Below, one piece after another: positions 33,493 to 42,344 of a DNA stretch of 64,000 nucleotides (position 1 is its first letter; each line of letters starts with the position of its first letter). The notes under the pieces were generated by a model that was not told the DNA's origin, ran no database searches, and saw only the letters and a list, made by a program, of their open reading frames with translations. The DNA is from Bradyrhizobium lablabi (GTDB taxonomy: Bacteria > Pseudomonadota > Alphaproteobacteria > Rhizobiales > Xanthobacteraceae), in the NCBI RefSeq assembly GCF_018131005.1, contig NZ_JAFCJK010000015.1, positions 28,220 through 92,219 of the forward strand, written 5' to 3'. A program made the position numbers and the translations under genes.

Positions 33493-34284
33493 TCAATGAA
33501 CGCGTCCGGTCTCGATCTGTGAGCGGAACTCGATCCAGACAGCGTCATAGGCGGCCTCGAAGCCGGGGTTCCGGAACGGCTCGAACATATTGCGTGGACG
33601 GGGCAGGTCGATCGGAATGTTGGCGAGCAGCCGCGACGGCCGCTGGCTCAGCACCACGACGTGGTCGGCGAGCAGCACCGCTTCGGTGATATCGTGGGTC
33701 ACGAAAACGACGCTCGCGCCGGCATCCATCGACAGCGCCTGCAGGTCGCTCTGCATCACCATGCGGGTCTGTGCGTCCAGTGCGCCGAACGGCTCGTCCA
33801 TCAGGATGATGTCCGGCCGATAGACCAGCGTGCGCGCGATCGAACCGCGCTTCTGCATGCCGCCGGACAATTGGTTCGGGAAATGCTGCTCAAAGCCCGT
33901 GAGACCGACCGATGCGAGCGCGTTCGCAACCCGCTCGCGTCGTTCACTGGCCGCAATCCCGCGCAGCAACAGCGGCAACTCGACATTCTCGGCGAGCGTC
34001 TTCCAGGGAAATAATTGGGCTTGTTGCGGCACGAAGCCGACTTCGGTGTTGATCTCCGTGACCTTGCGGCCGCGATGATGCACCGCCCCACGCGTCGGCG
34101 CCAGCAGGCCCGCCGCCATCTGCAATAGCGTGCTCTTGCCGCAGCCGCTCGGCCCGATCACTGCGACGAACTTGCCGCGGTCGACTTCGAAGCTGATCCC
34201 GTCGAGCACACGGACCTTGGTCCGTTGTCCCGGCGCCGGAAAGTCCTGCCCGATCCCGTCGAAGGCGAGTACGCGGTCGCTCAT
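33493..34284 (-). CDS. ABC transporter ATP-binding protein, SsuB/TauB-like
   Basis: 263 residues from ATG at 34284, which has GAGG nine nt upstream; an ATG three codons earlier sits directly on the ribosome site. Walker A GPSGCGKST, Q-loop FVPQQAQLFPWKTLAENVEL, signature LSGGMQKRGSIARTL, Walker B IILMDEPFGALDAQT and VFVTHDITEA are intact. First gene of the transporter transcript, directly behind the third HutC operator, so the uptake system should be induced with the hut enzymes. Confidence 0.92.
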   Translation of the reverse strand: MSDRVLAFDGIGQDFPAPGQRTKVRVLDGISFEVDRGKFVAVIGPSGCGKSTLLQMAAGLLAPTRGAVHHRGRKVTEINTEVGFVPQQAQLFPWKTLAENVELPLLLRGIAASERRERVANALASVGLTGFEQHFPNQLSGGMQKRGSIARTLVYRPDIILMDEPFGALDAQTRMVMQSDLQALSMDAGASVVFVTHDITEAVLLADHVVVLSQRPSRLLANIPIDLPRPRNMFEPFRNPGFEAAYDAVWIEFRSQIETGRVH

Positions 34285-34306
34285 GCCGGCCATCCTCTAT
34301 CCGAAC

Positions 34307-34342
34307 ATGTCTATACATAATCGAAGCCGCCAAAACGGGCAA
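34307..34342 (-). promoter_or_regulatory. Promoter with overlapping HutC operator (site 3) for the ABC transporter
   Basis: Minus strand: TTGCCC (34342-34337), 17-bp spacer, TATGTA (34319-34314). The operator core TGTCTATACA lies at 34308-34317, again over the -10 box. Same geometry as site 1. Confidence 0.72.
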
Positions 34343-35362
34343 GCCGGGATTGATGCGAAGATTTTCGCCTGGATGCCCACGATCTCATCAGTAACCGCAC
34401 CTGCGAGAGGACCTGATTTCGACATGCATCTCCGCGTTGTGAGCGTCCTACGCTTTCATGAATGCGCCGCATCGGAGGCCGGGAGAAACTGTCCTCCAAA
34501 CGTCGGTAAGCCGAACTGGCCGCGAAGGCTCTGCCGCAATTGCTCCAGGCAACGCGAGTCTGTGGAGTTGGCTCGATGGAAGCATCGACGTGCAAATATT
34601 GAGATTGCACAGGAAGCTTCAGTTCGCCGCGCGCTATCGGAGCCGGGCTGGCGTCGGGTACGTCCTTCACCTCGGGTGGAACCCACTCGGATTACGACAA
34701 CATCGTGGTCGACATTGTTATCGCTGCAACGCTTTTACCGTGGCTGGCGACATTCACGTAACACCTGTGCTTCTAACGTTTCCTCCTCAATCGAGGAGTT
34801 GTGAATTGTCAAAAGCGCGAATACGGAGCCTCGGGTCGCGCGCAATGCATCCCGATCGCTCAGGTCCCGGCCTCGCTGTCCAAGCTGCTGGCAAATTCGA
34901 AGACGGATCCAATGTCGAACTCAGATCCGACGATAAGAAGCGGCCGACAGGCCCTCACGTCGGCTCGTCATGGTCCTCTGCATTGCTCTGGATGATGGAC
35001 GGTTTTGCCGCTTGCGCGCTCGCGCATTACGCGGCAGCTGCCGACCCTCAACATCGACCACGCGTGCAGCCGATGCACCGCCGCCGCACCCCGGATGCGG
35101 GTTCTACCGGTCAGACCGCCGATCAGCCCTCGCTGCCGGCCAGGGTTCCGCGCATCCTGCGGCGGCTCCGACGGCCGCTGGCCAGCAACAGGCGACTTTA
35201 GGCAGAGTTCACGCAGACGTGAGGGTCGCTCCAGTCTCGGCATCGTGATGGATTGACGGCTTCACCGTCACCAAATCTTGCCGCCTGCGTGTTTTTGCAT
35301 GCCACGCAGGTTTCTCACATCAACCGGATAACCACTATCACTGCCGAAGAAGCCAAATTCGC
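34343..35362. other. About 1 kb without a convincing gene
   Basis: Several overlapping open frames of 60-250 codons exist on both strands, but none has a ribosome site, recognisable motif or consistent codon bias. A stretch near 34.99 kb (WMMDGFAACALAHYA in one frame) has some protein-like character and may be the remnant of a small Bradyrhizobium gene. No tRNA or operator seen. Confidence 0.4.
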
Positions 35363-36349
35363 TTGAACCCCGCCCTCCAAACCAGATTTCTCCGACTCGC
35401 TCGCGCCGCGGTGCTTTGGATTTGCGTGCTGGCTCTCGCGGGCCTGCATTATTGGCCGGCGCTGCCACAAGGGGCCGAACGGCCCGCCGAGACCGCCAGT
35501 ATCGCGGTCGACGAGCCGATCACGCCGATTCCCGAACCCATCTTGTCGGAACCGTTGAAGGTTAGGCTTGGCGAGCGACTCTTTAGGGACACGCGCCTGT
35601 CTCGCGACAATTCGCGCAGTTGCGCATCCTGTCACGACATCTCCGCCAACGGCGCGACGGGTAACCGGCTGGATCACGGGATCGACGGCACGACGCTTCC
35701 CCTCAACACGCCGACAGTGTTCAATTCGTCGTTGAGCTTTCGGCTTGGCTGGGAGGGACGATACCGGTCGCTGGACGATCAGACGGTGGCGCTGCTGCAA
35801 GCGCCGCACGTAACGAACATCACGCCCGGCGAAGTCGCTCAAAAGCTCAATTCGGATCCGGATATCCGAAACCAGTTCGTGGTCGCTTACGGCGGACGTC
35901 CCGATGCGGACAATATCGTGGATGCCATCGCAATGTTTGAGCGGACCCTGCTGACTCCGGGCAGCCGCTTCGACCAGTGGCTGAAGGGAGATGCAAGCGC
36001 GTTATCGCCGCTCGAGATGGATGGCTACCGGCTGTTCAAATCGCTCGGCTGCGTTTCCTGTCATCAAGGCGTGAATGTCGGTGGTAATCTTTTTGAGCGC
36101 CACGGCATATTTCACCCGTTGGCTTCACCGGAGCCGAAGCTTCTTCGAGTGCCTAGCCTTCGGAATGTTGCGACGACGGCTCCCTATTTTCACGATGGCA
36201 GCGCGCCAACCCTCGATGATGCCGTTCGCAGGATGGCCCTCGCCCAATTGAACTCGACACTGACCGACGGAGAGGTCAAGGCGATCGTCGCCTATCTTGG
36301 CACTCTGACCGGGGAATTTCGTGGCAAGTCCGTCGGAGCAGGCCCGTGA
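35363..36349 (+). CDS. Di-haem cytochrome c peroxidase / MauG family protein
   Basis: 328 residues; TTG start, so the 5' end is uncertain. An N-terminal membrane segment (AAVLWICVLALAGLHYW) serves as signal or anchor. Two CxxCH haem sites at Cys87-His91 (CASCH) and Cys230-His234 (CVSCH), with PTVFNSS, a WEGR motif and RVPSLRNVATTAPYFHDGS between and after them, as in the CcpA/MauG superfamily. Such proteins reduce H2O2 or mature quinone cofactors in the periplasm. It overlaps the sensor kinase start by four bases, so the two are made together. Confidence 0.88.
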   Translation: MNPALQTRFLRLARAAVLWICVLALAGLHYWPALPQGAERPAETASIAVDEPITPIPEPILSEPLKVRLGERLFRDTRLSRDNSRSCASCHDISANGATGNRLDHGIDGTTLPLNTPTVFNSSLSFRLGWEGRYRSLDDQTVALLQAPHVTNITPGEVAQKLNSDPDIRNQFVVAYGGRPDADNIVDAIAMFERTLLTPGSRFDQWLKGDASALSPLEMDGYRLFKSLGCVSCHQGVNVGGNLFERHGIFHPLASPEPKLLRVPSLRNVATTAPYFHDGSAPTLDDAVRRMALAQLNSTLTDGEVKAIVAYLGTLTGEFRGKSVGAGP

Positions 36350-38829
36350 AACTTGCCGCGATGGCTGCCAAATTGCTCATCCTGCTATCGCTGCTCGCAT
36401 GGCTTAGCAATCTGAGCCTGAATACCGCACGCTTCGACCGTGAGCTGCGGGCGCTCGATGATTTCTCGACATATGAACGCGGAATGAACCGCGAGGTGTT
36501 CACGGCGCGTGCGGGATTGTCGCGCAATTATGACCACCTGGCTCACTTGACCGACGCCTATGACAAGTCGCTCGAGCGGCTCCGCGAGGTGGCGCGCGAG
36601 GGGCCAAACGAAAGCGCTGCGTTCGAAGCGCTTGCCGCTCGCGCCCGCCGCCAGGACGACCTCGTTGAGAAGTTCAAGAGCAGCAGCGCATTGCTGCGGA
36701 ATTCCTTCGCCTATTTCAGCTTGTTCGACGCGGACCTCGCCGCATCGGGAAACACTGAGGTTGCAACTGCCGCAAACCAGCTGTCTGCTGCCATGTTACG
36801 TCTGACGCTCGATACTTCGTCCGATCACGCGCGCGAAGTCAAGGAGGAGATCGATCAGCTTGCAGCGATTCGAAGCCCGTCGGAAGAGGCGGCGCCGATC
36901 CAGGCCGTGCTCGCGCATGGTGGCCTGTTGCACGACCTTCTGCCGGCGACCGATGCAATATTGAAGGCTCTGATAGCCGAAGCGAGCACGAGCGAACAGC
37001 AAGCGATCCGCTCAATGATCGCCGAGCGCCAGCGCTCCGCGCAATCGTCGGCGCGTCGATACAGTTTTCTCCTGTATATCTCTGCCGTGGCGCTGCTTGG
37101 TGTCCTGATCTATCTCGGTCTGCAGCTGAGGGCGCGCGCCGTAGCGCTGCGCCGGCGCGCCGAGTTCGAGCATGTCATCGCCAGCATCTCGACACGGTTC
37201 ATCAAAATGCCGCATCACGAAATCGCGAACCGAATCGAAGAGGCGCTGGGAACGCTGGCTCGATACATCGGTGCCGACCGGGCCTATTTTTTGGTCCCGA
37301 GTACGCCGATGCAGGTTTATCGATGGTATTCCGACAACGTGGACTTCCCTCGGGGGTGGCCGGAGAAAGCGCTCGAACTCGCCTCGCGCTTTGATCTGGG
37401 CAAGGAGGGGGTCATCCACATTCACAAAATCAAGCCTTTGCATCCCTATGACACGAAGAACCTGCTTGTCGAGGCCGGGCTTCGGGGCTGGTTGTGCGTC
37501 ATGGGTCCATTTCGACCGGGAAGCAGCGTGATCCTCGGCTTCGATGCGCTTCATGCCGGCGCTCTCACCCAGCATGGTGAATTCACACTGTTTCGCATGG
37601 CATTCGATGTCATCGCCAACGCCGCGCGCAGGGTCATTCTCGAGCGGGAGAAGGAGCGCCTGGAAGCAAGCTTGCAGCAGGCGAGGCGAATGGAGACGAT
37701 TGGCGCGCTCGCCAGCGGCGTCGCGCACAACTTCAACAACATTATCGGTGCGATTATCGGACACACGGAAATGGCCGATGCGGAGGTCCGTCGTGGAGAA
37801 ACAAAGGGAAGACACCTCGATCAGATTCGCCTTGCCGGCGAGCGGGCGCGCCAGCTCACCGATCAGATCCTGACGTTTGGACGCGGCCAGGGAAAGCGGG
37901 AGCAGGTATGCATCAGATCGCTGGTTGCGGAGACTGAGCGCTTGCTCAGGGCGTCGCTGCCCGCGCTCGAGCTGGAGTTCGTGATTGGGCAAATGCCTGA
38001 GAGTGCGCTCGTTGTGGCAGAGGCCGCCCAATTGCAACAGGTCTTTCTCAATATCTGTGTGAACGCGGCACAAGCGATGTGCGAGCGCGGCAGGGGCAAG
38101 ATTGAAATCCGAATCGAGGAGCAAGTAAGGGACCGACCGCTTCGCATTCGTGGCAGCGAGATCGGTCCCGGTCGGTTCACGGTCGTCTCGATTTCGGACT
38201 CCGGTCACGGCATGGACCAAGCGACAATGGACCGGATTTTCGAACCCTTTTTCACCATCAGGCCCGAGGGCAATGGCCTTGGGCTTTCGACGGCGCATGA
38301 GACCGTCCTGGAGTATGGAGGAGCCATCGAGGTAACGAGTATCCTGGGGGCCGGTACGCGCTTCGACATCTGGCTTCCGTCGGCGGCTCCCGATGGCTCG
38401 ACCGTTGTTCAGCATGCGCCTCCTCAGCTCAGCCGCGGAAGCGGTCAGACGGTGATGATAGTGCAGCCCGATCCATCAAGCCTGCTGCGCGACGAGGAAA
38501 TCCTGGCGGCGCTTGGATACGAACCGGTCGGCTTCACTGAACCGTCGGAGGCAACGAAGATGTGCTCTGCCGATCCGGCGCGACTTGATGCCGTGCTGAT
38601 ATGCCCGCATGCGGGAACAGACCGGGCGCTGAGCCTGGCAGCTCAATTGCACAAGATCGCACCGTCCCTGCCAATCGTGCTTGCGACTCCGTCGGCGAGG
38701 GGCCTGGATCCGGCGCGGCTTGCGGCCTCCGGGGTGTCGGAGTTGCTTCACTATCCGTTGATGTCGTCGGCCGTGAGCAGCGTCATGTCGCGGTGCCTGG
38801 CGATCTCGGCAGCAGCGATGCCGCAATGA
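36346..38829 (+). CDS. VirA-like hybrid sensor histidine kinase with degenerate receiver
   Basis: 827 residues. Two membrane helices (about 8-25 and 236-257) enclose a helical periplasmic DAHL-type sensor; then a GAF-like region (about 270-430), HisKA with phosphoacceptor His461 in ALASGVAHNFNNI, and HATPase_c (N-box VFLNICVNAAQAM, ISDSGHGMDQ, GNGLGLSTAHE). The C-terminal ~120 residues have receiver topology (QTVMIVQPDPSSLLRDEEIL), but the phosphoacceptor position reads Cys in DAVLICPHAG and the conserved Lys is replaced (LLHYPL). The coupled upstream peroxidase suggests a redox or cofactor signal. An OmpR-type regulator follows 670 bp on. Confidence 0.9.
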   Translation: MKLAAMAAKLLILLSLLAWLSNLSLNTARFDRELRALDDFSTYERGMNREVFTARAGLSRNYDHLAHLTDAYDKSLERLREVAREGPNESAAFEALAARARRQDDLVEKFKSSSALLRNSFAYFSLFDADLAASGNTEVATAANQLSAAMLRLTLDTSSDHAREVKEEIDQLAAIRSPSEEAAPIQAVLAHGGLLHDLLPATDAILKALIAEASTSEQQAIRSMIAERQRSAQSSARRYSFLLYISAVALLGVLIYLGLQLRARAVALRRRAEFEHVIASISTRFIKMPHHEIANRIEEALGTLARYIGADRAYFLVPSTPMQVYRWYSDNVDFPRGWPEKALELASRFDLGKEGVIHIHKIKPLHPYDTKNLLVEAGLRGWLCVMGPFRPGSSVILGFDALHAGALTQHGEFTLFRMAFDVIANAARRVILEREKERLEASLQQARRMETIGALASGVAHNFNNIIGAIIGHTEMADAEVRRGETKGRHLDQIRLAGERARQLTDQILTFGRGQGKREQVCIRSLVAETERLLRASLPALELEFVIGQMPESALVVAEAAQLQQVFLNICVNAAQAMCERGRGKIEIRIEEQVRDRPLRIRGSEIGPGRFTVVSISDSGHGMDQATMDRIFEPFFTIRPEGNGLGLSTAHETVLEYGGAIEVTSILGAGTRFDIWLPSAAPDGSTVVQHAPPQLSRGSGQTVMIVQPDPSSLLRDEEILAALGYEPVGFTEPSEATKMCSADPARLDAVLICPHAGTDRALSLAAQLHKIAPSLPIVLATPSARGLDPARLAASGVSELLHYPLMSSAVSSVMSRCLAISAAAMPQ

Positions 38830-38833
38830 TGCA

Positions 38834-38862
38834 TCGGGCGACAGGCAAACGCGATCGCCCGA
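38834..38862. terminator. Candidate hairpin terminator between convergent genes
   Basis: An 8-bp perfect inverted repeat, TCGGGCGA with TCGCCCGA, separated by 13 nt, five bases after the kinase stop. No T run, so termination is uncertain. Confidence 0.35.
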
Positions 38863-38887
38863 CGAGATCAGCCTCATGGCCCCGCGA

Positions 38888-39211
38888 TCAGCAGCCGCGA
38901 CAGATGGTGATCTTGCGATCGAGGATTTCGTCCTCGCGCCTCAAGCCGAGTTCTAGGGGCGACAGCTCCGTCGTGGCCGGAATGTCGCGTATCCGTGGCT
39001 GCCGGTGACCGATCGGAGCTCGATCTCTCGAAGATATGACCGTCGCTTCGTCGACATTCTGACGAAACACGGAATCAAACGTGACGTTAGGAGACTCGCC
39101 GATGACGTCGGCGGGCGCTGATCGGGTCGCGCCGACGTCATCTGCGGCATGGACGATCGAGCTTGATAGAGCCAGCATGACAAGGACAGTCGTCGCGCTC
39201 GATATCGGCAT
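38888..39211 (-). CDS. Small secreted hypothetical protein ending in ICRGC
   Basis: 107 residues from ATG at 39211, which has AGGAG upstream; in-frame codons before it lack a ribosome site. Signal peptide MPISSATTVLVMLALSSSIV to HAAD. The mature part is charged and ends CRGC, a possible metal or haem ligand pair, though this is only a suggestion. It lies between the kinase and the response-regulator genes on the opposite strand. No family recognised. Confidence 0.65.
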   Translation of the reverse strand: MPISSATTVLVMLALSSSIVHAADDVGATRSAPADVIGESPNVTFDSVFRQNVDEATVISSRDRAPIGHRQPRIRDIPATTELSPLELGLRREDEILDRKITICRGC

Positions 39212-39501
39212 TTTGATCTCTCCTGATTGTAACCTTTTGTGCGACACGCGTTGCGTCACCAATCAGGATAGTGGTCTCACGCTACGTCTCGATGTCGCGC
39301 GCGACATATCGCACTACTCTTGAAACCGAGACTCGATCTAGCGCAGGACGCAGAAACTCTCACAGCCATTTGAACCTGTTGAACCTGACGTAGTGAGACT
39401 GGTTGCGCTATCTACGTTGCGTGGACTTCGATTGGACCAGGCATCATCTAGCCGAGCAGAAGCTGGCCGCTCATTTTCGATTTGGCTTGAAGGCTTAAGC
39501 G

Positions 39502-40233
39502 ATGGAGATGATCGAGAGTGCAGGCCACATCATCGTTGTCGACGACGACGCGTCGGTACGTATGATGCTGACGAGGTTTCTGGAGGAACACAGCCTTCCC
39601 GTGAAGGGCGCGTCAAATCGGGCTGAGCTGAGCCGTCATCTTGAGAGCGCCGAGCCCGGCCTGATCGTGCTCGATCTCCGGCTTGGTCAGGACGACGGCT
39701 TGGATGTCCTGAGAGATATCCGTTCGAGCTCGGATGTGCCCGTCATCGTCATGACCGGACATCGCTGCGATGAAATCGACCGGATTGTTGGACTTGAGCT
39801 CGGGGCAGACGACTACCTTGTGAAGCCCTTCAATCCGCGGGAGATGCTCGCCCGCATCCGTGCAGTGTTGCGGCGACAGGAGATGGGACGGACCGCACGG
39901 GCCCGTGATCCGGAGCGGGGTGGCTACAGGTTCGGGGGCTGGAGGCTGGAGCGCCGTGGACGCAAGCTGTTTGACGCCGGCGAGGCACAGGTGCCGTTGA
40001 GCAAGGGTGAATATGCGCTGCTGGTCGCCTTTCTGAGGGCTCCGCAGCGGCCGCTTTCGCGGGAACACCTGCTTCAAGCGACGCGGATTCATGAGGATAT
40101 TTTCGATCGCAGCATCGACGTTCAGGTCCTTCGGCTCCGGCGGAAGCTGGAGACATCTCCGAGCGCGCCGCGGGTGATCGTGACCGAGCGGGGGGTTGGG
40201 TATCTGTTCGCCCTCCCGGTCGAGCCTTACTGA
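39502..40233 (+). CDS. OmpR/PhoB family response regulator
   Basis: 243 residues. Receiver with acidic pocket IVVDDDASVR, phosphoacceptor Asp58 in LIVLDLRLGQDDGLDV, Thr85 in VIVMTGH and Lys108 in DDYLVKPFNP, all intact. The C-terminal winged helix is of the Trans_reg_C type (VPLSKGEYALLVAFLRAPQR, RSIDVQVLRLRRKLE, RGVGYLF). A plausible partner of the kinase at 36.3 kb given the proximity, although a gene on the other strand lies between them. Targets unknown. Confidence 0.93.
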   Translation: MEMIESAGHIIVVDDDASVRMMLTRFLEEHSLPVKGASNRAELSRHLESAEPGLIVLDLRLGQDDGLDVLRDIRSSSDVPVIVMTGHRCDEIDRIVGLELGADDYLVKPFNPREMLARIRAVLRRQEMGRTARARDPERGGYRFGGWRLERRGRKLFDAGEAQVPLSKGEYALLVAFLRAPQRPLSREHLLQATRIHEDIFDRSIDVQVLRLRRKLETSPSAPRVIVTERGVGYLFALPVEPY

Positions 40234-40350
40234 AAATGACCAAACTGCAGCGTCCTGGATTACAGATGTAGTGCTATTTCCATTATCTGAGACAGCGCCG
40301 TAGCCGGCAGGCCGCAAGCTCTCCGCATCACCTCAGTGGAGAGCTTCAAA

Positions 40351-40749
40351 ATGCATTGGCGACAATCGCACTACGACATCCACGGCATCAGCATCGCGCG
40401 GCGACGACAGCGACCACGCCTGGTCGCACGGCACATGATTGCAGGAATCGCCGCATTCCTGACGAGAGTGAAGCAGGCGATCCAAACCGAGTTGGCGATC
40501 CGCCGTGCCGTAGCCGAACTCTCTGAAATGGATGACCACATGCTCCGCGACCTCGGACTCCGCCGATGCGAAATCGCGGGCTGGATGCGCTGGCCGCAAG
40601 CAATTGTCGGAGCGGACGATGCGTCGATCTTCTCGGATAGGACCGCTCGACGAAATCCGGATTTGCCGACCATAAGCTCCCCCCTCATTGCCGGCGGGGA
40701 ACGGCCCGAGCAGGAAGTGCGCGAACTGCACTCCTCGTGGTGGGAATAG
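40351..40749 (+). CDS. DUF1127-domain protein
   Basis: 132 residues from ATG at 40351 (GGAG upstream); a GTG five codons earlier is possible. The middle carries the DUF1127 motif: RRAVAELSEMDDHMLRDLGL followed by RRCEIAGWM, preceded by an amphipathic Arg-rich helix. DUF1127 proteins in alphaproteobacteria are small regulators of phosphate, carbon or RNA metabolism, usually 45-90 residues. The extra N- and C-terminal stretches here are unusual. Repeat elements follow directly. Confidence 0.75.
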   Translation: MHWRQSHYDIHGISIARRRQRPRLVARHMIAGIAAFLTRVKQAIQTELAIRRAVAELSEMDDHMLRDLGLRRCEIAGWMRWPQAIVGADDASIFSDRTARRNPDLPTISSPLIAGGERPEQEVRELHSSWWE

Positions 40750-40750
40750 A

Positions 40751-40866
40751 GCATGAGCGCGTAGGGTTTCCGTCGCGGCAAACGCGTAGCGTTTGCGCGG
40801 AGATCATGCTTGGGCAAAGGGCTAGAGCGCGATGATGGTTCATCCTCATCTCGTCGCGCTCTGGTG
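40751..40866. repeat. Two adjoining interspersed palindromic repeats
   Basis: 40751-40812 (GAGCATGAGCGCG ... GTTTGCGCGGAGATCATGC) matches the element at 48214-48287. 40824-40866 (GAGCGCGATGATGG ... CTCGTCGCGCTC) is the same type as the hairpin at 381-424. No gene fits here. Confidence 0.6.
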
Positions 40867-41143
40867 GCCCGCGGCAGCTATGAGACCGCGCTGCCGATTT
40901 CGATGCGGTCTTCTCGGGCACTCGCGGTGGAAGCGGGGATGCCGAAGATCGGCGCTGCAATCAATCGAGCCAGGAGCCGGGCGGACGTTCGTTGATCATG
41001 GGCGAGCCGTGAATATCAATGTTCGCGGCCGTCCCGCGTCAGCAGGCCGCGTTCGCGCGCGGGCGATTAACTACCACTATCGCGGCACGGGACGTGACAG
41101 CAACGCAGTTGAAGAGAACTTGCGTAGAAGTCTTCGCCGAGAT

Positions 41144-41323
41144 CTACGCGGCCGCGTCGACGGTCGCAATCACGGTCCGCATATCGGAAGCCAGCTCGCG
41201 ATAGCGCGCACCAAGCCGCACATATAGTTCGCGTTTGCTCCCATCCACCGCCCGGTTGGCGATCAGCTCGCATTCGGCAGCAAGGGTCTCAAATCGTTCC
41301 AATTTGGCTTGGAATGCGGACAT
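41144..41323 (-). CDS. 59-residue helical protein of a Bradyrhizobium-type family
   Basis: ATG at 41323, TAG at 41144-41146. The product begins MSAFQAKLERFETLAAECEL and continues RELYVRLGARYRELASDMR, a charged amphipathic alpha-helical protein. I recognise a recurrent pattern of small rhizobial proteins with an AAECE motif and a YRELASDM motif. No known function. The gene falls just under a 60-codon threshold. Only a weak G-rich sequence precedes the ATG. Confidence 0.65.
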   Translation of the reverse strand: MSAFQAKLERFETLAAECELIANRAVDGSKRELYVRLGARYRELASDMRTVIATVDAAA

Positions 41324-41639
41324 GGGCGGGCCCCGAAACTATTACTGAGGGACCCGCCACGCTACACCATTGATTAGGTCTCAAAGAACATTGTTATCGG
41401 ATAGAACTATTTTTGTTGGCCGGGATGCTTCGAGCCCCCACGACGGATTGCGCGGCGGGAGGGGCGCAAACGGTGGCCTCGGCGATCATGCATTCCGCCG
41501 GGCCGCTTCAGATTGATGGTCGCCAATCCGGACGTCATCGCTGCGGTATCATCGTGTTCGGCCGCGCCACCCCTATACCAGGCGATCTAAGACCAGAGGT
41601 ATATTTTCCCTGACCAGCCGATAGGTAATTCTTCCCTTT
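41324..41639. other. Intergenic region, no gene seen
   Basis: Short frames only, without ribosome sites or motifs. No palindrome or promoter stands out. Confidence 0.35.
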
Positions 41640-41747
41640 ATGAGGGAATCGCTCGATGACGAACTCTCCGAAGGGCTGACCGTTCGGGTCTGGTCGGTCA
41701 TCTTCGTTGTCAGCTGGATCGCTCTCGTCGCCTGGTTGTTCGGATGA
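41640..41747 (+). CDS. 35-residue single-span membrane protein
   Basis: ATG at 41640, TGA at 41745-41747. An acidic N-terminus (MRESLDDELSEGLTVRV) leads into a membrane helix WSVIFVVSWIALVAWLFG. No clear ribosome-binding site, which lowers confidence. If real, it is a tiny inner-membrane protein. Confidence 0.4.
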   Translation: MRESLDDELSEGLTVRVWSVIFVVSWIALVAWLFG

Positions 41748-41931
41748 TGTGTGCCGCGCAGGCGAACAGACCCGCTCTGGCCGGAAGGATCTTCGCGTAG
41801 TCGCTCTCGCGCAGCGCGAAGCCAGCGAGAGTCCACCAATTTGGCTACACCAAAAAAGGTAGATTTCGCGAGCGCGGTCTACGAGCTATTTCAGGGTGGT
41901 GCCGCCCCTCTTACCGGCACTCAGCACCCCA

Positions 41932-41967
41932 AACGGCCTCAGCACGTCCCCCGCTGCTGAGGCCGTT
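41932..41967. terminator. Strong 13-bp hairpin
   Basis: Perfect inverted repeat (41932-41944 with 41955-41967), loop 10 nt. No T run on the plus strand and only TTT on the minus strand. It lies between two small genes and may be a factor-dependent or processing structure. Confidence 0.45.
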
Positions 41968-41991
41968 GTCACAGGCAAAGGCCATCACTCC

Positions 41992-42189
41992 GTGGCCAAA
42001 TTTGTTGAGCGCGACCTGCCTTACATCTATCGCGGGCGCCGACGGGATCGGAAAGGCCAGCGCTGCCGCGTGCTGACCCGTGGCAACAGGAGTAGTTGCC
42101 TGGTCGAATTCGCGGATGGCTTTCGAATGATGACTACGCGGGATTCGCTTCGACCTTGCTCAGTTGCGCCTCCCAAAACAAAGATTTAG
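41992..42189 (+). CDS. Small basic protein, possible SH3-like fold
   Basis: About 65 residues if translation starts at GTG 41992; the frame is open from 41896 but that stretch contains the 13-bp hairpin and reads unlike protein. The core DLPYIYRGRRRDRKGQRC, then RVLTRG and VEFADGFRMMTTRDSLRP, looks like a small beta-barrel and resembles conserved rhizobial hypotheticals. No ribosome site is obvious, so the start is unsure. Confidence 0.5.
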   Translation: MAKFVERDLPYIYRGRRRDRKGQRCRVLTRGNRSSCLVEFADGFRMMTTRDSLRPCSVAPPKTKI

Positions 42190-42344
42190 TCGCCGCCCGG
42201 CGGCGTCATGGACCAGGCGATAGCCCATGTCGCGGAGCGTGAAGAAAAAAGCTGCCGATGAGGAAAATGTAAGCCAGCCGTCAAGCGCGCCAATACGCGT
42301 GCTGGCAATCTCGCCGGTGAACAGTCCAGCGCAGGACACACCGC

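Noticed and set aside
34458..35201. 247-codon plus-strand frame in the 1-kb gap
   Set aside because: No ribosome site, no recognisable domain, atypical residue composition; overlapping frames are equally open.
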